A program made the translations under genes and the position numbers. This document shows positions 36,052 through 45,086 of a stretch of 64,000 bases of DNA, piece by piece (within the stretch, counting starts at the first letter, position 1; the number at the start of each line of letters is the position of its first letter). The notes under the pieces are model-generated. The model saw only the letters and a list, made by a program, of their open reading frames with translations. It was not told where the DNA came from and searched no databases. Where the stretch lies: NCBI GenBank assembly GCA_903928965.1, contig CAIYSZ010000114.1, positions 1-64,000 of the forward strand. Reading direction: 5' to 3'. The DNA comes from an uncultured Pseudomonadota bacterium. Lineage in GTDB: Bacteria; Pseudomonadota; Gammaproteobacteria; Methylococcales; Methylomonadaceae.

Positions 36052-37860
36052 ATGTCTTTTCAAGAATATCTGCCCTTTATTCTGGCGCAGTTTCAGCTAT
36101 TTTATCAATATTCCGTGGACAATCCGCTGTACGCCGTAAGCCTGGGCGGCGCGGTATGGTTGGCGACCGCGGTTATTTACGGCTTTAGAATCGGCGGTTT
36201 GAAACGGGAAATCCGTAAACAGGTGCAAGTCTTAGAGCGTAGCCATGCCGAATTGGAGGCGGCGCGTTCCGATTTGGCCGGCTTAGGCTCTGAATTGGAG
36301 CTGAGCCGGGCGGATACCCTGGAGCAGGCGCGGCGCGCGGAAGCCTTGCAACGCCGGATTGACGACGCCGCGGCGCAAATCAGCGCGGCGATTTTGCATT
36401 TGGCGGCGCAGCCCGACCTTGGACAACAAGGTTTGACCGTGCATCCGGATTTAAGTATTGAACAATTATGGCAGCGTTTTAGTATTGCCGTGCAACAATT
36501 GGAGGAAACTCTATCCGGCGAGAAAAGAGCCAAGACCCAATTACAAGCCGAACTCCGCGCCGAAGAGGCAAAATCGGCGGAAAAAGATTTGCAACTCCAA
36601 GCCGCTCAGTTACGGTTTGAGGAACAGCGAAAAGCGGTCGCCCTTTTGCAGGCCGCGGTGGATGAATCCGAGATCCGTTTGCGGCAGGCGCTGGAAGAAC
36701 AGGAAGCGCGTTTGTTGCGCGAACAGCAGCGGGCCGCGCGCGAGCAGGCGGCGAATTTGGCTGTTCTGAATCGAGCGGAGTTGAATCGAACGGAGTCGAC
36801 GCGCATGGCGGAGTTGGAGCGGCAAGCCGCGCCCGCCGCAGATGGCGAACCGGCCGCGGCCGCGGCGTCGATGCCGGCCGTTGAAACAAGCGCGCCGACG
36901 CCGAGAGCGCCGGGACCGATGGCGGCGGAAATCTTGTCTGAGGTGTTGAATCGCGCGCCTGGCGAGCGGCCTGCGCCGGCCGCGGAGCCGACGCCGACGC
37001 CGGTTCCCCCGGTCGCACCGGTCGAAGCGCCGCCAGCCGCGGCGGAAGCGGCGGCTGGCGGGCTTAAGTCTTTGCTGTCCCGGTTTTCCGGCGCCCGCTC
37101 GAAAATAGAGCAATTGGACCGGAAATTGGAGGAGCGGCAGCCGCGGGCGCAAGAGATTAGTCAGGCGGCGGCTTTGTATGATGCCTTGCGTCAACCCGAG
37201 CCGGCGCCCGCGCCGGCCGCTCCGGAGCCGCGTGTTGAGCCGGCCGCGCCGCCGGTTGCGGCGGCGGAGCCGGAAAAACCGAAAGGCGGAAAATTAGGCG
37301 GTTTTTTCAGCAGCGCCCGGCAAAAAATTGGCAAGCTGGACTCTATGCTGGGTCAACCTGACGTTAAGCCCGTTGAATCCGAGCCGGACGCCGAGGTTCA
37401 GCGTCCGGAACCGCGTGTTGAGCCCGCCGCGCCGCCGCCGGTCGCCGCCAAGGAGCCGGCAAAACCTCAAGCCGAAAAAAAGGGCGGTTTTTTCAGCAGC
37501 GCCCGGCAAAAAATTGGCCAACTGGACGCCATGCTGGGTCAGCCGGACGCTAAGGTTGTCGAACCTGAGCCGGACGCTCCGGTTCGTAGCGCTGAATCGC
37601 GGGTTGAGCCGGCCGCGCCGCCGCCGGTCGCCGCCATGGAGCCGGTGAAGCCGCTTAAAGAGCAGGCTGGAAAATCGGGCGGGTTTTTCAGCAACGCCCG
37701 GCAAAAAATTAGTAAACTGGACGCCATGCTGGGCTTGTCCGATGATAAGCCCGCCATAGAACCCGAACCTGAGCCCGAACCGCCCGCGCCAGTTCCCGCG
37801 CCGGAAGCGGAACCCGCCGCGGACAAGCCCAAAGGTATGTTCGGCCGGTTTAAACGCTGA
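36052..37860 (+). CDS. Membrane-anchored coiled-coil protein with Ala/Pro-rich repeats
   Basis: A 602-residue protein preceded by a strong AGGAAGGA site. One N-terminal helix (about residues 26-45) anchors it, then a coiled coil extends over about residues 50-265 (Glu/Gln/Arg/Ala heptads), then a low-complexity Ala/Pro/Glu region. Within that region a helical motif of the form GGFFS-x-ARQKI-x-KLD-x-MLG occurs three times, at residues 416, 478 and 543, with a more diverged copy near 340; the units are 62 and 65 residues apart. The C-terminus ends in a basic GMFGRFKR. No known family is recognised. The build (anchor, long coil, flexible spacers, repeated amphipathic motifs) suggests a cytoplasmic scaffold or cell-architecture protein; this is inference. 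Confidence 0.75.
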   Translation: MSFQEYLPFILAQFQLFYQYSVDNPLYAVSLGGAVWLATAVIYGFRIGGLKREIRKQVQVLERSHAELEAARSDLAGLGSELELSRADTLEQARRAEALQRRIDDAAAQISAAILHLAAQPDLGQQGLTVHPDLSIEQLWQRFSIAVQQLEETLSGEKRAKTQLQAELRAEEAKSAEKDLQLQAAQLRFEEQRKAVALLQAAVDESEIRLRQALEEQEARLLREQQRAAREQAANLAVLNRAELNRTESTRMAELERQAAPAADGEPAAAAASMPAVETSAPTPRAPGPMAAEILSEVLNRAPGERPAPAAEPTPTPVPPVAPVEAPPAAAEAAAGGLKSLLSRFSGARSKIEQLDRKLEERQPRAQEISQAAALYDALRQPEPAPAPAAPEPRVEPAAPPVAAAEPEKPKGGKLGGFFSSARQKIGKLDSMLGQPDVKPVESEPDAEVQRPEPRVEPAAPPPVAAKEPAKPQAEKKGGFFSSARQKIGQLDAMLGQPDAKVVEPEPDAPVRSAESRVEPAAPPPVAAMEPVKPLKEQAGKSGGFFSNARQKISKLDAMLGLSDDKPAIEPEPEPEPPAPVPAPEAEPAADKPKGMFGRFKR

Positions 37861-37875
37861 CGCGGCGGTTGCTTT

Positions 37876-37896
37876 TGGCGGGTTTAAGGCCCGCCA
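37876..37896. terminator. Hairpin between convergent genes
   Basis: TGGCGGG and CCCGCCA arms enclose a 7-base loop in the 47-base gap between the convergent 36052 and aguB genes. No T-tract on either side, so it is only a possible terminator. Confidence 0.35.
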
Positions 37897-37907
37897 GGGC
37901 GGCGGGT

Positions 37908-38792
37908 CTAGTCCAAATAACGCCGGTTAAGGTCTTGATAGGCATCTATGCGCCGGTCGCGCAAGAACGGCCAGATGCGTCTTACTTCTTCAATACGCGC
38001 GCCATGCAGTTCGGCGAATAGTAATATGTCTTGATTATGGCCGGCCGCGGCGAGTATTTCGCCTTGCGGCCCGGCTATGAAACTGTTGCCCCAAAAATCT
38101 ATGCCGTCGCCATGATCGGGCGACGCCTCGAAGCCGATGCGGTTGCATGCGACGACCGGGATGCCGTTGGCGACGGCATGCCCGCGCTGAATGGTGCGCC
38201 AGGCGTCCAGCTGGCGTTGTTTTTCGGCGACGTCGTCATGAGGATTCCAACCGATGGCGGTGGGATAGATCAGTATTTCGGCTCCGGCCAAGGCCATGAG
38301 TCTGGCTGCCTCGGGATACCATTGGTCCCAGCAGATCAATACTCCGAGCTTGCCCAAGGACGTGGTTATTGGGGTGAAGCCCAGATCGCCGGGAGTAAAA
38401 TAAAATTTTTCGTAAAATCCGGGATCGTCGGGAATGTGCATTTTCCTAAATTTGCCGGCTAGGCTGCCATCTTTGTCGAATACGACGGCGGTGTTGTGAT
38501 AAAGTCCAGGCGCTCTTTTTTCAAATAGCGTGGAGACGATAATGACTTGGTGGGTTTTCGCCGCCTCGCTAAGTTGTTCGCAGGTGGGGCCGGGTATGGC
38601 TTGCGCCAGATCGAAGGCGGCGGTATCTTCGTTTTGGCAAAAGTAATGGTCCAGGTGCAGTTCGGGCAAAACCACCAAGTCGGCGCCGCGTGCGGCGGCG
38701 GCGGCGATTTGAGCCAATGAATAGGCCAGGTTTACCTCCCGGCCCCGGTTGCAGGGTTGTTGCACGGCGCAGATGATGAGGTTCTTTTTCAT
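37908..38792 (-). CDS. aguB: N-carbamoylputrescine amidase
   Basis: A 294-residue nitrilase-superfamily hydrolase that converts N-carbamoylputrescine to putrescine, ammonia and CO2. The catalytic triad is in place: Glu44 (LPELHLDHY), Lys117 (FRKMHIPD) and Cys154 (LICWDQWYPE), the last motif being characteristic of AguB. It lies four bases after the stop of aguA, forming the two-step agmatine-to-putrescine pathway. Together with the spermidine-synthase-like genes upstream in the window it indicates arginine-derived polyamine synthesis. Confidence 0.95.
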   Translation of the reverse strand: MKKNLIICAVQQPCNRGREVNLAYSLAQIAAAAARGADLVVLPELHLDHYFCQNEDTAAFDLAQAIPGPTCEQLSEAAKTHQVIIVSTLFEKRAPGLYHNTAVVFDKDGSLAGKFRKMHIPDDPGFYEKFYFTPGDLGFTPITTSLGKLGVLICWDQWYPEAARLMALAGAEILIYPTAIGWNPHDDVAEKQRQLDAWRTIQRGHAVANGIPVVACNRIGFEASPDHGDGIDFWGNSFIAGPQGEILAAAGHNQDILLFAELHGARIEEVRRIWPFLRDRRIDAYQDLNRRYLD

Positions 38793-38796
38793 GGTG

Positions 38797-39831
38797 TTAA
38801 CTCAGATTTAACGGGACGAAAGCCGGAATCTGCATGCTGGCGCAATGCAGGCTGCCGTATTGATGCACCAACGGGCGGCAGGGAGCGGCAATGATTTCGC
38901 GGTTTGGAAATACTTCTTGCAGCCGGTTAAGGGTGACGGCGTCCATCGGGTCGTCGTAGACGGGAACCAGCACGGTGCCGTTGATGATGAGAAAATTGGC
39001 GTAATTGGCCGGTAATTGTTGGCCGGATTCGTCATAGATGGGCTCAGGCAGCGGCAACGGTATTAACCGGTATGCCAAGCCGTTTTCCTGGCGTAGGGCT
39101 TGGAGTTGAGCTTCCATGTTTTTCAATCCCGCATAATGCGGGTCCGCGGGGTTTTCACAGCTGGAATAGGCGATCGTGGCGTGATCGACGAAGCGGGCAA
39201 GAGTGTCTATGTGGGCATCGGTGTCGTCGCCGGCAAGTTTGTCTTGTTCTATCCAGAGAATCCGGTTGGCTCCGAGATAGGCTTTCAGCTGGCTTTCAAT
39301 GGCTGCTTCGGAGTGATGCGGATTGCGGTTGGGATGCAACAGGCAATTTTTGGTGGTCAATAGCGTGCCTTGTCCGTCGGACTCCAGACTGCCGCCTTCC
39401 AGAACGAAATCCACGCTGGCGTTAGGTATGCCGTGGAATATCGGATGGGCGAATAAACTTAAGTTTAATTCGTTGTCGGCGGCGTGCGGATATTTCCCCC
39501 CCCAGCCGTTAAAGCGGAAGTTAAGCAATTGCGTATTGACTTTAGGATGCTCCCAAGCTAGGCTTAGAAAAAGGGTATCGCGCACCCAGATGTCATTGTA
39601 TTCAGCTTGAATGAAGTAGATATTTTGATTTTCGGTTAATTGCGCGGATATGCGGCTTTGGTGGGCTTCGTCCTTGCATAGAACGATTAACGGTTGGTAG
39701 CGGCTGATGGCGGTGGAGATAAAGTGGTAGGCGTCTTCAACCTCGGGAAGATTGGTGAAGTCGCCGCTAGCGTGCGGCCATGCGATGACGACGGCCGCCT
39801 GCGGCTCCCATTCGGCTGGAAAACGTATCAT
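38797..39831 (-). CDS. aguA: Agmatine deiminase
   Basis: A 344-residue guanidino-modifying enzyme (PPADPAD/agmatine deiminase family) that hydrolyses agmatine to N-carbamoylputrescine. Visible features are the N-terminal P-x-E-W-x-P-x-x-A start, a WxRDT substrate segment near residue 83, GGSLESDG around 145-152, a DTDAHIDT His site and the nucleophilic Cys at about residue 330 in GSLHCASM. Length is normal. An AAAGGAG site lies just upstream of the ATG. First gene of the aguA-aguB operon. Confidence 0.95.
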   Translation of the reverse strand: MIRFPAEWEPQAAVVIAWPHASGDFTNLPEVEDAYHFISTAISRYQPLIVLCKDEAHQSRISAQLTENQNIYFIQAEYNDIWVRDTLFLSLAWEHPKVNTQLLNFRFNGWGGKYPHAADNELNLSLFAHPIFHGIPNASVDFVLEGGSLESDGQGTLLTTKNCLLHPNRNPHHSEAAIESQLKAYLGANRILWIEQDKLAGDDTDAHIDTLARFVDHATIAYSSCENPADPHYAGLKNMEAQLQALRQENGLAYRLIPLPLPEPIYDESGQQLPANYANFLIINGTVLVPVYDDPMDAVTLNRLQEVFPNREIIAAPCRPLVHQYGSLHCASMQIPAFVPLNLS

Positions 39832-40943
39832 GTGTTAGCTCCTTTTGCTTAATTCTTGATTATTGATGGCTAAAGTCAAGCGTTACGCCTGATTGAGCCA
39901 GTCACGGCGCTGTGCTTTCCGGCCTGCCCTCGGACGAAGGCGGCATGGTATTTTTTAGCGGATTCGCTAAAATATGCACAGTCGCAGTGAAATACAACCT
40001 ATTTTAGCATGCGGCAGGCTGTTGCCGGCGCTCTGCTATCGCTTGTTAGCAGGTTGCGGATCAATCCGTTGATGTTTATGCCATTGATGTATATATCGGA
40101 GTGAATATGGATGACGTTCCCGCGCTAGCGCTGCTGTTGCGAGGATGCGGCCGGCGGAGGGAATTCATGACGAGTCAAGCTTATCGACATTTTGGATTAT
40201 CCTCATTCAGGAGGATTGACAGTTGGATGTTCAATTCCCAGGACCGCTCGGTTCTTAGCTGCGCTATCCCGTTGTTTGCGGGAGTTCGGGGTTTAGCCGA
40301 AGAACCCCAATTATTGCCCAAGCCCGCTACACTCTGGTTTGTTACCTGCCTTGGCCATGCATACGCCTATTTGCCGGCTGTCGGCAGGCGGGGTGATTGA
40401 TGGAAATGCAATTAAATGTTGTCATCAAATTGTATTAAATTCTTGTTAAGATAAGATAGGGGTCCGGTTTGCTTGTAAAGCATGGCGATTGTGCAAATTG
40501 AATGCACGGCGGTTCAACGCGCGACGATGGGTAAGGAGGCGGGCCGCGAAGCGCATGACCTGGAAGGGAATGAGTAACGATATTCGCGGATTGGAAGCAA
40601 CCTATTGCGCAATGAGTTGTCTTTTTATTAGCTTCTTGCCTTGGCTGGCATGGCGGGTTTCGAGCGTCAGGGATTTTCGCCGGGCGAGCGATTAGATGTT
40701 TTCATTTTTTCAGGGATTGTGCTTGAACTCATTTAGTTTGATTAACTCGGCAAATCGGGCGGCGCGCTTTAATTGGGCCGCGGAGGGTTATATCGCGTTG
40801 CTCCGGCTTTTCGGCGGATTTTGCTACGCCTTGGCGTCTCCGGCGTGGTTAATTCATGCGCGCGCGGGCCGGATGCCGTCATTGGTTCCTGTTTTATGCG
40901 TTTCCATTTGCCGCCGCTGGCCTGGATATCGTCGGTGAGCGGG
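39832..40943. other. Long leader region upstream of the exopolysaccharide operon
   Basis: About 1.1 kb without a convincing gene; a 99-codon frame at 40101-40400 and others nearby have no family look or ribosome site. A hairpin with GGGGTT/AACCCC arms lies at 40288-40308 and a sigma-54-like site at 40458-40473. The size suggests a regulated promoter with a long untranslated leader for the operon that starts at 40944. I found no JUMPstart/ops element. Confidence 0.45.
40458..40473 (+). promoter_or_regulatory. Possible sigma-54-type promoter upstream of the EPS operon
   Basis: AGGGGTCCGGTTTGCT has the GG and a perfect TTTGCT -12 element at the correct spacing, but the -24 element departs from consensus after GG. 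It would give a leader of about 460 bases to the 40944 gene. Weaker than the two sites upstream of PEP-CTERM-like genes. Confidence 0.3.
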
Positions 40944-42257
40944 ATGGCGATTCGTTTGCGGCGTTTTTCCGTCAGTTTAGTGTTGGCTTGGATGGGGTTG
41001 GCGCCATCCGCCTCCGAGGCGGATACCGATCCTTTGTTGCTGCCCGAACTGCGCAATAAAACGGAAATTAAAAGAAAGCCGGTGACTTTCGATATCGGCG
41101 CTTTTAAGTTTTCGCCGTTGCTTGAAGTTTCCGAAGCCTATAACGATAATATCTTCGCCAATAATCTATTGCGCAAGGGTTCGTTTGTCACGCAGATTCA
41201 CGCCGGCGGGGAGTTGTCGTTGCAGAGGCGCTTAAACCGTTATTCACTGACCTATGCCTTACAAAGCACGCAGTTTCAATCCAGCCCCACCGATGATTAT
41301 GTGGATAATTACGTGGGTTTCAATTCGTTTACCGTGTTCGATAGCCGCAAACGCTTAGAGTTTAACCTGAATTATTTGGACAGCCACTATTTTCGGGGTT
41401 ATTTTTTCGATAGGGGTTTGTTGTCCGTGCCGATGAAACCTCAGCCGGATACTTATAACCGTTACGAGGCGGTGGCTAATTTCCGCTATGGTGGTGAAAA
41501 CGCTAGGGGAAATCTGGAATTAAAAACCAGTTATGATGATTATACGTTTACCGATAACTTTTTTTCCACCGATTATCAAGATAGAACCGCTTATAATATT
41601 ACTCCGGGTTTCTACGTTAAAGTGGCTCCAAAAACGCGGTTGTTGGCTCAGGTGGAAAATACGCTTAATACTTATAAAAACGAGCCTTGGTATAAATATG
41701 AATATCTCAAGGAAAGATATTTGGCCGGCGTTAATTTTGATTATACTGACTATTTGCGTGGACTTGTGCGCGGCGGTTACTTGCAACAATCTTTTTTTTC
41801 AAAAGATATTAAGAGTCTTACCGGGTTTACCTGGGATGTTAATGTGTTGTGGTTTCCAGTCAGCTATTCCAGGCTGGAAGTCGGCGCTTCGCGCGACATC
41901 CGGCCTTTGATCGGCAACGCCTTCGCCGGGGTTTCGGAGCGTTACCATATCGGTTGGTTGCATGATTGGTCGCCGCGCTTGAACACCAAATTGTTCGCCG
42001 GAACGGAAAACGTCACTTACCAAAACTTAATTGTCGGCGGTAGTCCTTTTTCAAGGGTGGATAATTATGATATCTACGGAGTTGACATCAATTATAGTGC
42101 AAGAAAGTGGCTGGGTTTCAGTTTGAGCTATACCCGGCGAGATTTGACCTCAACTACAAATGTGCTGAATTTTAATCAGGATGTGTTAATGTTTTATGTT
42201 ACCCTCAATCCGCGTATAGCCGACGATATAAAAGCGCCTTGGTCTACATGGTATTAA
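40944..42257 (+). CDS. Outer-membrane beta-barrel protein of EPS operon (EpsL-like)
   Basis: About 437 residues from the ATG at 40944, which gives a signal peptide of about 26 residues (ending S-A-S-E-A-D); the frame is open further upstream to 40773 but that part lacks protein character. The mature protein is rich in alternating aromatic/polar strands (FNLNYLDSHYF, NISLSYTRRDL-type) typical of BBP2-like outer-membrane barrels found as first or early gene in PEP-CTERM-associated exopolysaccharide operons (EpsL). It would assist polymer secretion or retention at the outer membrane. It is followed four bases later by the Wza-family gene. Confidence 0.8.
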   Translation: MAIRLRRFSVSLVLAWMGLAPSASEADTDPLLLPELRNKTEIKRKPVTFDIGAFKFSPLLEVSEAYNDNIFANNLLRKGSFVTQIHAGGELSLQRRLNRYSLTYALQSTQFQSSPTDDYVDNYVGFNSFTVFDSRKRLEFNLNYLDSHYFRGYFFDRGLLSVPMKPQPDTYNRYEAVANFRYGGENARGNLELKTSYDDYTFTDNFFSTDYQDRTAYNITPGFYVKVAPKTRLLAQVENTLNTYKNEPWYKYEYLKERYLAGVNFDYTDYLRGLVRGGYLQQSFFSKDIKSLTGFTWDVNVLWFPVSYSRLEVGASRDIRPLIGNAFAGVSERYHIGWLHDWSPRLNTKLFAGTENVTYQNLIVGGSPFSRVDNYDIYGVDINYSARKWLGFSLSYTRRDLTSTTNVLNFNQDVLMFYVTLNPRIADDIKAPWSTWY

Positions 42258-42261
42258 CTGA

Positions 42262-42816
42262 ATGAATGTATTGAAACTTATTGGAATTGTATTTTTATTG
42301 TGCGCTTCCGTTCTCGGCCGTGCGCAGGTATTGGCCTTGCATGGCGGTGAGTTGTTGTCCACTTATGAGCTGGGGCCGGGAGATAAGATTCGCATCAATG
42401 TCTATCGCGAACCTGATTTGTCTTTCGATACCAGGTTGACCGATGCCGGCACTATCATTTATCCTTTTTTGGGTGAGATTAATGTCGCGGGTTACACGGT
42501 AGGTAAATTGTCCGAGAAAATCGCCAAGGGGCTTAACGGCCGCTATTTGATTGATCCCTTGGTGAGTATTTCGGTTTTGGAATACCGGGAGTTTTTTGTG
42601 CAAGGGGAAGTTAAAAGTCCGGGCGCTTTTCCCTATTTCCCCGGTTTGACCGTGCGGAAAGCCGTTTCGATGGCCGGGGGGTTTTCGGAACGCGCCTCGC
42701 AATCCTCGGTATTATTGAGCCGTGAGAAAGACAGAACCGTGGAACCGAGCGAGGTGGGTCTGGACGCCTTGGTGGAACCGGGCGATGTCGTGATTATCGA
42801 GGAGAGTTTTTTTTGA
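42262..42816 (+). CDS. Polysaccharide export protein (Wza/SLBB family)
   Basis: A 184-residue periplasmic or outer-membrane export protein. A signal peptide (about 1-22) is followed by a polysaccharide-export domain (YELGPGDKIRINVYREPDLS start) and one SLBB domain (about 110-180, VQGEVKSPGAFPY). It is much shorter than E. coli Wza (379 residues) and lacks the C-terminal outer-membrane helix and the lipobox, as in the short EpsA/EpsE-type homologues that pair with a separate barrel protein; the 40944 product may be that partner. Its stop overlaps the kinase start. Confidence 0.9.
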   Translation: MNVLKLIGIVFLLCASVLGRAQVLALHGGELLSTYELGPGDKIRINVYREPDLSFDTRLTDAGTIIYPFLGEINVAGYTVGKLSEKIAKGLNGRYLIDPLVSISVLEYREFFVQGEVKSPGAFPYFPGLTVRKAVSMAGGFSERASQSSVLLSREKDRTVEPSEVGLDALVEPGDVVIIEESFF

Positions 42817-45080
42817 TGCGTGAGTCCACGGATTACCCAAATTCGCCGTTGCCGAGCAATATGGTGGCCGGCCGTTATCCTGATCAGCGTGTGCTTAACC
42901 CTGATCCGATCAATCTGAAAAAATATTGGTTGGTGATCAGTCACTATTTTTTGCGCATTCTGGCGTTGAGCGCGGTGGTGAGTGTTATTGTGTCGCTGTT
43001 TGTGTATACGGTGAAGCCGATTTACAGTTCTTCCGCCACGCTATTGGTGGAAAGCAAGCAAGCCAAGCTGTTATCCATTGAAGAAGTCTATTCAATGGAC
43101 ACCAGCCGCACGGAATATTTTCAGACCCAGTTCGAGATTTTAAAGTCGCACGATTTGCTGTTGAAGGTCATCAAGAAAATTAAGTTGGCGGAGTATCCGG
43201 AATTCAAACGCGATTCCAATAGCGAAGGCATTTTACATAACACATTGAAAAAAATTGGTTTGTTGTCCGAGGCCGATGTGACCGCCGCGGCGGCGGCGCA
43301 AGATCCCGATTTGACCGATCGGTTATTGGTGCCGGCGGCATTGTCGCGCCTGACGGTTAAACCGCGCTTGAAAACGCAATTGGTGGATGTCAGTTTTGAG
43401 GCCCAGGACCCGGCCTTGGCGCGGGAGTTTGTGAACACCTTGGGCGAGTTGTTCATTGAATCTAATTTGGATGCACGCATGGAGGCTACGCGCAAGGCCG
43501 CCGAATGGCTGTCCAGCCGCTTGCAATCATTAAAGGACAAATTGACCGACTCTGAAAACCGCTTGCAGGATTTTTTGGCGGTGGAGCATTTGGTGGATTT
43601 GGAAGGGGTGTTGACCATCACCGGTAAGGAGATCGAGCAGAACAATCAACGCTTGGCCGCCGCCAGACAAGCGCGCATCGAAGCGGAAAGCACGTATAAC
43701 AAGCTTAAATCCGGCACGGATATCGAGCAAATTCCCGAGGTGTTGAAGGACGGGGTGATTCAGGATTTGAAGCAAAAGGAGGCGGAAATCGCGCGCAAGG
43801 CTTCGGATTTGTCTAAGCATTACGGGCCGGAGCATCCGTCGATTTTGTCGGTGCAATCCGAATACGCCGCTATTCATAAATTATTGGAGCAGCATTTACA
43901 GGGCATCGCGGTCGGCATTAAAAACCGCTACGACATAGCCAAGGCGAACGAGGCCGCGGTGGCGGCGAGTATTGAGACCAACAAGTCTCAGGTGCAGAAC
44001 ATCGGCCGTAAGCAAACCCGATTGAGCGAATTGCAACGCGAGGTGGAGTCGAACAAAAAACTGTACGAGACGTTTTTCACCCGCTTTAAGGAAGCCAGCG
44101 AAGCAGCGGAAATCAGCGCCGCCAATATCCGGTTTATCGACCGGGCCAGCATGCCCTTGGTTCCGATTAAACCGAATAAGCAGATGATTATCACTTCGGC
44201 TTTTTTCACCAGTTTCTTTGTCGGCGTGCTGTTGGCGTTTATATTGGATTATCTGGATTCAACCTTCAAAACGCCCGATGACGTGGAGAAGAAATTGAAT
44301 AAACCTTTATTGGGAATCGTGCCTTTCTTGGCTGAATTGAAGTTCAGACCGGAAAAAATTGCCAGGGTGGTGCTTGACGCGCCGACGGGTAATTTTTCTG
44401 AAACCATACGTACCGTGCGTACCGGATTGGTGTTGTCTTCGCTGGATAATAGTACGAATGTATGGATGATTACCTCTTCATTCATCGGCGAGGGTAAATC
44501 GACCTTAGGCTTGAATTTGGCGCAGTCGTTGGCGCAAATCGCCGGCGAGGGCAGCCGGGTTTTATTGGTGGAGACCGATATGCGGCGGCCTAATGTCGCC
44601 AAACGCCTGGGGTTCGCCACTAAGCAGGGTTTATCGCAAATTTTGGGTGAGAATCAAGCCGTGGGCGATTGCGTGTTCGCCCCGTTTCCGGATTTGCCGC
44701 TAGACGTATTGCCGGCCGGCACGCCGCCTTCAAACCCTCAGGAATTGCTGGCATCCAAGAAATTCGATGAGTTGATCACCGAGTTGGAAAAAAATTACAG
44801 CACCATTTTGCTGGACGCGCCGCCGGTGCACGCGGTTAGCGACGCGCAATGGCTGGTGCAGCACGTGCATTCGGTCATCTACGTGGTCAAGGCGGACGCG
44901 ACTTCGGTTTCAGCGGTGCGTAGCGGTTTGACCTTGATAGAGCGTTTCGGCGCTCCGTTGGCCGGCGTCGTGCTGGCGCAATTGGATTTGGCCAAGAGCA
45001 ACCGTTATGGCTATGGCTACGGCAACTATGACGGTTATTATTATTATCAATCGGCTTATTACAGCCAAGACCCAGAGTAA
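42816..45080 (+). CDS. Chain-length regulator / tyrosine autokinase (Wzc family)
   Basis: About 754 residues from the ATG at 42816, which overlaps the previous stop as TGATG and has a GGAGAG site; an in-frame TTG at 42813 is less likely. Architecture: Wzz domain with helix at about 45-68, long periplasmic coiled coil (about 210-450), second helix (about 455-475), and a cytoplasmic BY-kinase domain with Walker A FIGEGKS (about 558), Walker A-prime LLVETDMRRPN (about 584) and Walker B ILLDAPP (about 663). The last about 20 residues form a Tyr-rich tail with roughly ten Tyr, the autophosphorylation cluster that controls polymer length. The cognate phosphatase is the next gene. Confidence 0.93.
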   Translation: MRESTDYPNSPLPSNMVAGRYPDQRVLNPDPINLKKYWLVISHYFLRILALSAVVSVIVSLFVYTVKPIYSSSATLLVESKQAKLLSIEEVYSMDTSRTEYFQTQFEILKSHDLLLKVIKKIKLAEYPEFKRDSNSEGILHNTLKKIGLLSEADVTAAAAAQDPDLTDRLLVPAALSRLTVKPRLKTQLVDVSFEAQDPALAREFVNTLGELFIESNLDARMEATRKAAEWLSSRLQSLKDKLTDSENRLQDFLAVEHLVDLEGVLTITGKEIEQNNQRLAAARQARIEAESTYNKLKSGTDIEQIPEVLKDGVIQDLKQKEAEIARKASDLSKHYGPEHPSILSVQSEYAAIHKLLEQHLQGIAVGIKNRYDIAKANEAAVAASIETNKSQVQNIGRKQTRLSELQREVESNKKLYETFFTRFKEASEAAEISAANIRFIDRASMPLVPIKPNKQMIITSAFFTSFFVGVLLAFILDYLDSTFKTPDDVEKKLNKPLLGIVPFLAELKFRPEKIARVVLDAPTGNFSETIRTVRTGLVLSSLDNSTNVWMITSSFIGEGKSTLGLNLAQSLAQIAGEGSRVLLVETDMRRPNVAKRLGFATKQGLSQILGENQAVGDCVFAPFPDLPLDVLPAGTPPSNPQELLASKKFDELITELEKNYSTILLDAPPVHAVSDAQWLVQHVHSVIYVVKADATSVSAVRSGLTLIERFGAPLAGVVLAQLDLAKSNRYGYGYGNYDGYYYYQSAYYSQDPE

Positions 45081-45086
45081 TTTGCC

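Noticed and set aside
37876-37896. Strong bidirectional terminator between convergent genes
   Set aside because: Good stem but no T-tract on either strand; kept as a low-confidence hairpin.
40101-40400. 99-codon gene upstream of the EPS operon
   Set aside because: No ribosome site, no domain and no hydrophobic or charge pattern typical of a real protein; noted only within the leader region.
40773-40943. Longer N-terminus for the EPS barrel protein
   Set aside because: The added residues precede and would mask a good signal peptide that starts at 40944.
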